Origin: Pseudomonas reidholzensis
GTDB lineage: Bacteria > Pseudomonadota > Gammaproteobacteria > Pseudomonadales > Pseudomonadaceae
Assembly (NCBI RefSeq): GCF_900536025.1
Contig: NZ_UNOZ01000031.1
Span: 62,001 to 126,000 of the forward strand
DNA length: 64,000 nucleotides
Direction of reading: 5' to 3'
Below, one piece after another: positions 57,813-64,000 of this stretch. The first letter of the stretch is position 1. Each line of letters starts with the position of its first letter. The position numbers were made by a program, and so were the translations under genes. The notes beneath the pieces were generated by a model. It was not told the origin of the DNA and made no database searches. It worked only from the letters and a program-made list of their open reading frames with translations.

Positions 57813-58826
57813 TCATTTCGAAAAAATCTCCATCAGGCGCCCGGCAATCCGTTCAAGCGGACGAATCTCCACCGCCGCGTCAATCGCTGCGGCGGCTTTC
57901 GGCATGCCGTACACCGCGCTGCTCTGCTGGTCCTGGGCGATGGTCAGGAAACCCTGCTCACGCATCATCTTCAGCCCTTGGGCGCCGTCCCGGCCCATGC
58001 CGGTCAGCAGTACACCCACAGCCTCCCCGCGCCAATAGCGCGCCACGCTCTCGAAGAACACATCGATCGAGGGCCGATAGATCTCATCGACAGGGTCGGC
58101 AGTGTAGGCCAGTTGGCCGCCTTTCATCAGGCGGATATGGTGGTTGGTACCGGCCAGCAGCACCTGCCCGGCCTGGGGCGGCTCGCCTTCGCGGGCCAGC
58201 CGCACGACCAGGCCGCAGGCGCTGCTGAGCCATTCGGCCATGCCGGCGGCGAACACCTGATCGACATGCTGGACCAGCACGATGGCGGCCGGAAACTGCG
58301 CGGGAAGCCCCTTGAGCAGCACCTCCAACGCCGCCGGCCCGCCGGCCGAGGAGCCGATCGCCACCAGGCCACTGCGCTGCGATGCCTCGCGCAGCGCCGT
58401 CGGCGCAGCACGCGGCGCACTGGCCCGCTGCTGGCCGATCAGCCAGCCGATATTGACGATCTTGCGCAACAGCGGCGCCGCCGCCTCACGCGCGTCGCCC
58501 GCGCCCAGCGCAGGGGTGTCGACCACATCCAGGGCGCCGTGGCCCATGGCCTCGAACACCCGATGCACATTCTGCTTGCGGTCGACCGTGACGATGACGA
58601 TCGCACAAGGGCTTTCGGCCATGATCCGCCGGGTCGCCTCGACCCCGTCCATGACCGGCATGATCAGGTCCATGAGGATCAGGTCCGGGGTCTGCTCGGC
58701 GCAACGGCGCACGGCCTCCTCGCCATCGCCGGCGACCCACACCACCTGATGCGCCGGCTCGAAGGCCAGCGCGCGGCGCAGGGCCTCCACGGCCATGGGC
58801 ATGTCGTTGACGATGGCGATCCTCAT
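57813..58826 (-). CDS. wspF: Methylesterase WspF (CheB family)
   Basis: 337 residues. Receiver domain with Asp53 in ILMDLIMPVMDG, then a CheB methylesterase domain: Ser in AIGSSAGGP, His in LVQHVDQ, Asp in TGMGRDGAQG. It removes methyl groups from WspA and so turns signalling down; loss of WspF gives wrinkly, hyper-biofilm variants in Pseudomonas. Start overlaps the wspE stop by four bases. Confidence 0.95.
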   Translation of the reverse strand: MRIAIVNDMPMAVEALRRALAFEPAHQVVWVAGDGEEAVRRCAEQTPDLILMDLIMPVMDGVEATRRIMAESPCAIVIVTVDRKQNVHRVFEAMGHGALDVVDTPALGAGDAREAAAPLLRKIVNIGWLIGQQRASAPRAAPTALREASQRSGLVAIGSSAGGPAALEVLLKGLPAQFPAAIVLVQHVDQVFAAGMAEWLSSACGLVVRLAREGEPPQAGQVLLAGTNHHIRLMKGGQLAYTADPVDEIYRPSIDVFFESVARYWRGEAVGVLLTGMGRDGAQGLKMMREQGFLTIAQDQQSSAVYGMPKAAAAIDAAVEIRPLERIAGRLMEIFSK

Positions 58827-61120
58827 CCTTGTGCACCTCCAATCAACTCGACCACCGCATCCAGCAACGCATCGTCGTGGAAACTGGCCTTTGCCAAATA
58901 GTAGTCGGCCCCGGCATCGAGTCCACGACGGCGATCTTCCTCGCGATCCTTGTACGACACCACCATGACCGGCAGCGATTGCAGGCGCTGGTCGCGGCGC
59001 ACCAGGGTGACCAGCTCGATGCCGTCCATGCGCGGCATGTCGATGTCGGTGATCAGCAGGTCGAAGTCCTCGCCGCGCAGGGCGTTCCAGCCATCCATGC
59101 CGTCTACCGCCACCGCCACGTCGTAGCCGCGATTGCTCAGCAGCTTGCGCTGCAGCTCGCGTACGGTCAGCGAATCGTCGACCACCAGCACCCGCTTGCG
59201 AGGCACGCCCTTGACGGCGCTGCCACGGCGCTCGATACGCTCCAGGCGGCCGGTGGTGAGGAGTTTCTCGACTGAACGCAGCAGGTCTTCGACGTCGACG
59301 ATGAGCACCACCGAGCCGTCGTCGAGCAGTGCGCCGGCGGAGATGTCCTGGACCTTGCCCAGGCGCGGGTCGAGCGGCATCACCACCAGCACCCGCTCAC
59401 CGATCAAGCGCTCCACGGCCACACCGTACAGCTGCTCGCGCTCGCGGATCACCACCACGCGGATGCTGCGTTCCTCACCCTGCGCCGCCGGGCGGTTGAG
59501 CAGCTGGTTGGCCGACACCAGGCCGATGTGCCGCTGTTCGTGCCAGAAGTGCTGGCGCCCCTCGATCTGCACGATGGCGTCGGCGGGCACATCGAGGGTC
59601 CGTTCGATATGGGCCAGCGGAAACGCATACGCCTCGCCGCCGACTTCCACCACCAGGCTGCGCACCACCGACAGCGTCAGCGGTACTTCCAGGTGGAAGC
59701 AACAGCCCTGGCCGGCGACCTGGGTCAGCTCGATCGAGCCGCGCAGTTCGCGGACCATGTGCTGCACCGCATCCAGCCCGACGCCGCGACCCGAGACCTC
59801 GGTGACCTTGTCACGCAGGCTGAAGCCGGGCAGGAAGAGGAACGTCAGCAGCTCCGCCTCGCTCATCTGGGCCACCGTCTCGGCTGGCGACAGGGCGCGT
59901 TCGACGATGCTCCGGCGCACGCGCTCGAGGTCGATGCCGGCACCGTCGTCACTCAGTTCGAGAATCAGCAGACCCGCCTGGTGCGAAGCACACAGGCGGA
60001 TCACGCCATCACCCGGCTTGCCCGCCAGCAGCCGCCGTTCGGGCAGTTCGATGCCATGATCGACGGCGTTTCGTAGCAAGTGGGTCAGCGGTGCCTCGAG
60101 TTTTTCCAGCACGTCGCGGTCGACCTGGGTCTTGTCACCCTCGATCTGCAGTTGCACCTGCTTGCCCAGCGAACGGCCGAGGTCGCGAACCATGCGGCTC
60201 TGCCCGGTCAGCACGTCGGCGAACGGGCGCATGCGGCAGGCCAGCGCAGTGTCGTAGAGGTTCTGCGCCCGCTGGCTGGCCTGCCAGCCGAACTCGTCGA
60301 GCTCGGCGGCCTGCTGCTGGAGGATCTGCTGGGTCTCGCCCAGCAGGCGTTGGGTCTGCGCCAGGGCCTCGAGCACTTCCGCGCTCTGGCCGCTGCCTTC
60401 AAGTTGGCTCTTCAGGCCGTCGAGTGCACGCATGCCCTGGCCGTGCATGCGCTTGAGGCGCTGCAGGCTGGCCAGATAAGGCTTGAGGCGCTGGGTCTCG
60501 ACCAGCGACTTGCTCGACAGGTCGAGCAGGCTGTTCAAGCGGTCGGCGGTGACCCGCAGCACCCGCTCGCCGCCTTCGCCGCCCCGTTTGCCCGGTTTGC
60601 GCGGGGCGCTAGCGTCGTCCTGCGGCTCGGCCAACAGTGCCGGGGGCTCCGCGACGATGATTGCCGGCGCGGGCTCGAGCACGGGCGCCAGCGCGGCACT
60701 GGCGCTGGGCAGCGGCGCGGCGAACACCGCACTCGGATCGAGCAGCGCCGCCATCTGCACCAGAAACCCCGGCACTGCCGCCTCGCCCGCGGCATCGCCG
60801 GGGGTGGCGATGCGCATCAACAGATCGGTGCCCAGCAGCAGTGCGTCGATGTGCTCGGGACGCAAGCGCAAGCGGCCTTCCTGGGCGGCGACCAGGCAAT
60901 CTTCCATGACATGGGCGACGCTGACCCCGGCATCGACGCCGACGATCCGCGCCGCACCTTTCAACGAGTGCGCGGCCCGCATGCAGGCCTCGAGCTGGTC
61001 GGCCTGGGTCGGGTTGCGTTCCAGCGCCATCAGGCCGGCACTGAGCACCTGGGTCTGGGCCTCGGCCTCGAGGCTGAACAGTTCGAGCAGCGAAGCGTCG
61101 CGCATTTGCTCCGGGGTCAT
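58823..61120 (-). CDS. wspE: Hybrid histidine kinase WspE (CheA-like)
   Basis: 765 residues. N-terminal HPt with His51 in MRAAHSLKGAARIVG, dimerisation helix, CheA ATPase core (LLRNAVDHGIELP, DDGAGID, GVGLDAVQHMV), a CheW-like domain (IRVVVIREREQLYGVAVE) and a C-terminal receiver (LLITDIDMPRMDG). It phosphorylates WspR and WspF. ATG 61120 gives MTPEQMRDASLLELF; the frame is open much further upstream without domain content. Four-base overlaps on both sides. Confidence 0.95.
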   Translation of the reverse strand: MTPEQMRDASLLELFSLEAEAQTQVLSAGLMALERNPTQADQLEACMRAAHSLKGAARIVGVDAGVSVAHVMEDCLVAAQEGRLRLRPEHIDALLLGTDLLMRIATPGDAAGEAAVPGFLVQMAALLDPSAVFAAPLPSASAALAPVLEPAPAIIVAEPPALLAEPQDDASAPRKPGKRGGEGGERVLRVTADRLNSLLDLSSKSLVETQRLKPYLASLQRLKRMHGQGMRALDGLKSQLEGSGQSAEVLEALAQTQRLLGETQQILQQQAAELDEFGWQASQRAQNLYDTALACRMRPFADVLTGQSRMVRDLGRSLGKQVQLQIEGDKTQVDRDVLEKLEAPLTHLLRNAVDHGIELPERRLLAGKPGDGVIRLCASHQAGLLILELSDDGAGIDLERVRRSIVERALSPAETVAQMSEAELLTFLFLPGFSLRDKVTEVSGRGVGLDAVQHMVRELRGSIELTQVAGQGCCFHLEVPLTLSVVRSLVVEVGGEAYAFPLAHIERTLDVPADAIVQIEGRQHFWHEQRHIGLVSANQLLNRPAAQGEERSIRVVVIREREQLYGVAVERLIGERVLVVMPLDPRLGKVQDISAGALLDDGSVVLIVDVEDLLRSVEKLLTTGRLERIERRGSAVKGVPRKRVLVVDDSLTVRELQRKLLSNRGYDVAVAVDGMDGWNALRGEDFDLLITDIDMPRMDGIELVTLVRRDQRLQSLPVMVVSYKDREEDRRRGLDAGADYYLAKASFHDDALLDAVVELIGGAQG

Positions 61121-61782
61121 GACAGGCTCCGCTTCACGGCAGACAATAAATGTTGCGCGTCCAGCACGCGCACGCTGCGCCCCCGCCACTGCAACACCGC
61201 AGCAGTGAAATGGACAGCGTCCTCGCCCTCGCCAGCGCGCTCGCTGTCGAGGCGGTGGATACCATCGATCTCGTCCACCGGTACCACCACCGGACCGCCT
61301 TCGGCGGCGAGGATCAGCATGCGCGGCCGCTCCCGCCCGCTGCGCTCCTGGGCCGGCGGGCTGTCGACGCCGAGCAGGTCTGCCAGCGACAGGCACGGCA
61401 CCAGCGCGCCACGCACGTTGGCCACGCCCTGCAACACCCGCGAGCGCTGGTGCGGCAACGAATGCACCGGCTGCAGCGGGGCGATTTCCGCCAGGCTGGC
61501 GGTTGGCAGTGCCAACCACTCCTCACCCAGGCGGAACAACAGCATCGAGCGACCGCTGCAGACCTGCTCCTCCACGGCGATCTCGGCCTGCTCGTCCTGC
61601 ATCAGCGCATAACGGTCGAGCAGTCGGGTCGCGGCCGACGCATAGACTTCACAGTTGCGACAGTGGATATGCCGCTCGAGCAGCGGGCACTGCTTGTCGC
61701 CATGCACGCCGATGCGGTTCCAGCAGTCGTCGATGCGCTCAAGGTCGTCGTTGACCAGTGGCAGCGAATGGGCGGCGATCAT
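61117..61782 (-). CDS. wspD: CheW-like coupling protein WspD with cysteine motif
   Basis: 221 residues. The CheW domain begins at LLFRLGEEWLALPTASLAEIAPL and includes VANVRGALVPCLSLADLLG. Ahead of it lies a cysteine-rich lead: Cys20, Cys32, Cys41 and Cys44 in CWNRIGVHGDKQCP...HCRNC, a C-x11-C-x8-C-x2-C pattern that could bind a metal or cluster. It couples WspA to WspE. Four-base overlaps with wspC and wspE. Confidence 0.93.
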   Translation of the reverse strand: MIAAHSLPLVNDDLERIDDCWNRIGVHGDKQCPLLERHIHCRNCEVYASAATRLLDRYALMQDEQAEIAVEEQVCSGRSMLLFRLGEEWLALPTASLAEIAPLQPVHSLPHQRSRVLQGVANVRGALVPCLSLADLLGVDSPPAQERSGRERPRMLILAAEGGPVVVPVDEIDGIHRLDSERAGEGEDAVHFTAAVLQWRGRSVRVLDAQHLLSAVKRSLS

Positions 61783-63032
61783 CGTTCAGACTCCCGGCCA
61801 GCTCGCGCGGCACGTTCCTGCAGGCGCCGTGCGCCCACCGCGTCGCCCTGCGACGCCAGCAGCGCCGCCAGGTGGATCAGCGCCTCGGGGTGCTGCGGTT
61901 CGAGGTACAAGGCCTTGCGGTAATGAATCAGGGCATTGGGCGTATCGCCCTCGGTATCGCTGAGCAGCCCCAGCCAGTAGTAGACCTGGGCCTTGGGCGC
62001 GAAACGGCGCAGGTACTGCTCGCAACCGAGGCGCGCCTGGGCGCTGTCACCCGCGTTGGCCTGACGGGCAATGCTGGCAAGCAGTTCAGCCTGGTTTTCA
62101 CCGGCCTGGTTGTCGCTGGCGGGCATCGCCAGCGAGCGCACGGGCCGGGTTACGGGCGGCATGCTGCGCGGCGCGGGCAACGCCGCTGGCAACGGGCGGG
62201 CGATCGCTGCTGGCGGGCTGGCCGGCGGTGTCGGGGCGTCGGCCTGACGGACATAGGCGAACGACTGCGCGATACCCAGCGGCCGCATGCCCAAACGCGC
62301 CAGCAGACTGCCTTCGGCGGGGCCGATGAACAGCACGCCCTGAGCATGGGTCAGCTGTTTCAGCACTTCGAACACCCGACGCTGGGTCGGCACATCGAAG
62401 TAGATCAGCAAGTTGCGACAGAACACGAAATCGTACTGGCCATCGCGACTTTTCAGGGTCGGGTCCAGCACGTTGCCCACCTGCAGGCTGACCTGACGGC
62501 TGACCTGTTCATGCAGCCGATGGCCTTCGTCGCACTCGCTGAAATGCCGCTCGCGAAACGCCTGGTCGCTGCCGCGGAACGAGTTGCGCCCGTACACTGC
62601 CTGGCGGGCGCGGGCGACCGAATTGGGGCTGATATCCAGGCCGTCGATGCCGAACTGCTGGGGGTTCATGCCGCTGTCGAGCAGCGCCATGGAGATCGAG
62701 TACGGCTCTTCGCCGGTCGAACACGGCAGGCTGAGAATCCGCAGGGGCCGGGCGCCAGCCAGCTCGGCCAGACGCTTGTGGGCAAGGCCGACCAGCGCGG
62801 TGAACGATTCGGGGTAACGGTAGAACCACGTTTCAGGGACGATCACCGCCTCGATCAGCGCCTGCTGCTCGACCCCCGATTGGAGCAGCCGCAGCCAGTA
62901 ATCGTCGAGGTCGTTGGCCTCCAGCGCCGCACAGCGCTGGCGCAGGGCGCGCTCGACCATCGGCGCGCCGACCGACTCGACGTCGAGGCCGATGCGCTCC
63001 TGGAGAAACCGGAAAAACCGCTGCTCGCTCAT
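61779..63032 (-). CDS. wspC: Methyltransferase WspC (CheR family with TPR)
   Basis: 417 residues. N-terminal CheR domain: VPETWFYRYPESF, LSLPCSTGEEPYSISM (SAM site) and FVFCRNLLIYFD. A Pro/Ala-rich linker of about 50 residues follows, then TPR-like repeats near the C terminus (AQVYYWLGLLSDTEGDTPNALIHYRKALYLEPQHPEAL). Methylates WspA, opposing WspF. Four-base overlap with wspB and wspD. Confidence 0.94.
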   Translation of the reverse strand: MSEQRFFRFLQERIGLDVESVGAPMVERALRQRCAALEANDLDDYWLRLLQSGVEQQALIEAVIVPETWFYRYPESFTALVGLAHKRLAELAGARPLRILSLPCSTGEEPYSISMALLDSGMNPQQFGIDGLDISPNSVARARQAVYGRNSFRGSDQAFRERHFSECDEGHRLHEQVSRQVSLQVGNVLDPTLKSRDGQYDFVFCRNLLIYFDVPTQRRVFEVLKQLTHAQGVLFIGPAEGSLLARLGMRPLGIAQSFAYVRQADAPTPPASPPAAIARPLPAALPAPRSMPPVTRPVRSLAMPASDNQAGENQAELLASIARQANAGDSAQARLGCEQYLRRFAPKAQVYYWLGLLSDTEGDTPNALIHYRKALYLEPQHPEALIHLAALLASQGDAVGARRLQERAARAGRESER

Positions 63033-63550
63033 GCTGGCTCCTGCCCGGGTGCTTCAGGGAACAGCAGCCGACGTACCTCGTCAGGCAGCAGGTCGTTCAC
63101 CTGGATACGTTGCAGCAAGCCCTCGGCGTCCTGGCGTACCGGGCCCAGGTAGGGCGCTTCGGCGTTGTCCAGGCCGTAGGGCTGGAATTCATCGGGATGA
63201 CAGCGCAGGGTGTCGGTGGCCTGCTCGAGAATCAGCCCCAGGCGCAGCTCCACGCCTGCCGCCGCCGGCTGATAACGCACCACTACCAGGCGGGTACTGG
63301 TGCGCAGCGCGGCCGGGGTGGCGAAGCTCAGTGCCGACAGGTCGATCACCGGGATCAGCGCCCCGCGATGGGTGAGGATCCCGGCCACCCAGGCGGGTGC
63401 CTGGGCAATCGGCTTGAGCACCCGGCGCGGCAGCACTTCGATGACCTCGCGGACATCCAGGGCAAAGCGCTGCTGCCTGAGCCGAAACTGCAGGTAGAGG
63501 GCGCCGTTGCCGTGGCCGGCCGGTGTTTCGCGAGGGTGCAGGTCGGTCAT
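63029..63550 (-). CDS. wspB: CheW-like coupling protein WspB
   Basis: 173 residues, a single CheW domain: YLQFRLRQQRFALDVREVIEVLPRRVLKPI, WVAGILTHRGALIPVIDLSALSF. Couples the receptor WspA to WspE along with WspD. It follows wspA by five bases and overlaps wspC by four. Confidence 0.93.
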   Translation of the reverse strand: MTDLHPRETPAGHGNGALYLQFRLRQQRFALDVREVIEVLPRRVLKPIAQAPAWVAGILTHRGALIPVIDLSALSFATPAALRTSTRLVVVRYQPAAAGVELRLGLILEQATDTLRCHPDEFQPYGLDNAEAPYLGPVRQDAEGLLQRIQVNDLLPDEVRRLLFPEAPGQEPA

Positions 63551-63555
63551 CGTCG

Positions 63556-64000
63556 TCAGACTTTGAAGCGCGACACACCGCCGCGCAGGCCCGCCGCCAC
63601 CTGGCTCAGCTCATCGATGGCGAAACTGGCCTGGCGCAGCGATTCGACCGTCTGCGTGCTGGCATCGCTGAGCTGCGCCAGCGCCTGGTTGATCTGCTCG
63701 GCACCGGTGGCCTGGGCCTGCATGCCGTCGTTGACCATCAGCACGCGCGGCGCCAGGGCCTGCACCTGATGGATGATCTGGCTGAGCTGCTCGCCGACCT
63801 GCTGCACCTCGAACATGCCGCGGCGCACCTCCTCGGAGAACTTGTCCATGCCCATCACCCCGGCCGAGACCGACGACTGGATTTCACGGACCATCTGCTC
63901 GATGTCGTAGGTGGCGACGGCGGTCTGGTCGGCCAGGCGGCGCACCTCGGTGGCCACCACGGCGAAGCCTCGGCCGTATTCACCGGCCTTCTCGGCCTCG
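63556..64000 (-). CDS. wspA: Methyl-accepting chemotaxis protein WspA, partial
   Basis: Only the C-terminal part is inside the window; the frame runs off the right edge. It begins with EAEKAGEYGRGFAVVATEVRRLADQTAVATYDIEQM, the highly conserved hairpin tip region of MCP signalling domains, followed by the second helix with SDASTQTVESLRQASFAIDEL. First gene of wsp; WspA senses surface contact from the membrane. The sensor half cannot be seen. Confidence 0.93.
   Translation of the reverse strand, partial: EAEKAGEYGRGFAVVATEVRRLADQTAVATYDIEQMVREIQSSVSAGVMGMDKFSEEVRRGMFEVQQVGEQLSQIIHQVQALAPRVLMVNDGMQAQATGAEQINQALAQLSDASTQTVESLRQASFAIDELSQVAAGLRGGVSRFKV

Overview
The window is a GC-rich, gene-dense chromosomal segment of a gammaproteobacterium, almost certainly a Pseudomonas of the P. 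putida group. The evidence is the Pseudomonas-type order pyrH-tsf-rpsB / map-glnD-dapC, dapD-csdA-csdE-tcdA, adk-ppc, the lptF-type lipoprotein, lysS-prfB and the seven-gene wsp operon, plus Pseudomonas REP palindromes at gene ends. Both edges cut genes: pyrH on the left (its N-terminal half is present) and wspA on the right (its C-terminal part is present). I see no tRNA, rRNA, CRISPR, prophage or insertion sequence.

Layout. 1-7.4 kb is a core block: pyrH, tsf and rpsB on the minus strand, behind an extended -10 promoter and a long leader, diverge from map-glnD-dapC. 7.4-19.7 kb holds a CPA1 Na+/H+ antiporter, a small TTG-started membrane protein, an ArsC-like reductase, dapD, the csdA-csdE sulfur-transfer pair facing tcdA, an ndvB-type GH17/GT2 glucan synthase, dapE-rlmA, a small conserved gene and a cold shock gene. 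19.9-28.8 kb holds plsB, two exported or lipid-anchored proteins, and an RND efflux operon diverging from a TetR gene with a palindromic operator between them.

28.7-38.2 kb is the most accessory-looking part. It has two complete TRAP transporters on the same strand but with different internal gene orders. They are accompanied by an RraA-like protein, a divergent LysR regulator, an HpcH/HpaI aldolase and a nitrilase-family hydrolase. I read this as an uptake-and-cleavage system for unidentified hydroxy or oxo acids. The RraA-like protein has lost two residues of the aldolase signature, so its chemistry is unclear.

38.3-56.5 kb returns to mostly core genes: rsmJ, a repeat-bearing Pseudomonas protein, an extensin-like protein, an isocitrate lyase/PEP mutase-family protein, a DUF72 protein, tsaB, adk, ppc, a DUF4398-lptF pair behind a likely AlgU promoter, and a Phd/RelE-type toxin-antitoxin pair whose toxin start looks disrupted. 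They are followed by a small membrane protein, a lipoprotein hydrolase, a QEGLA-motif (DUF1704) metallopeptidase-like protein, a lipoprotein, a TetR regulator, lysS and prfB with its +1 programmed frameshift.

56.7-64 kb is the wspA-wspR operon, a surface-sensing chemosensory pathway whose output is the diguanylate cyclase WspR and hence c-di-GMP and biofilm formation. Functional themes are lysine/diaminopimelate synthesis (dapC, dapD, dapE, glnD for nitrogen), translation and tRNA modification (tsf, rpsB, prfB, lysS, tsaB, csdA-csdE-tcdA, rlmA, rsmJ), envelope and biofilm (ndvB, plsB, lptF, wsp), and one inserted-looking catabolic/transport cluster.
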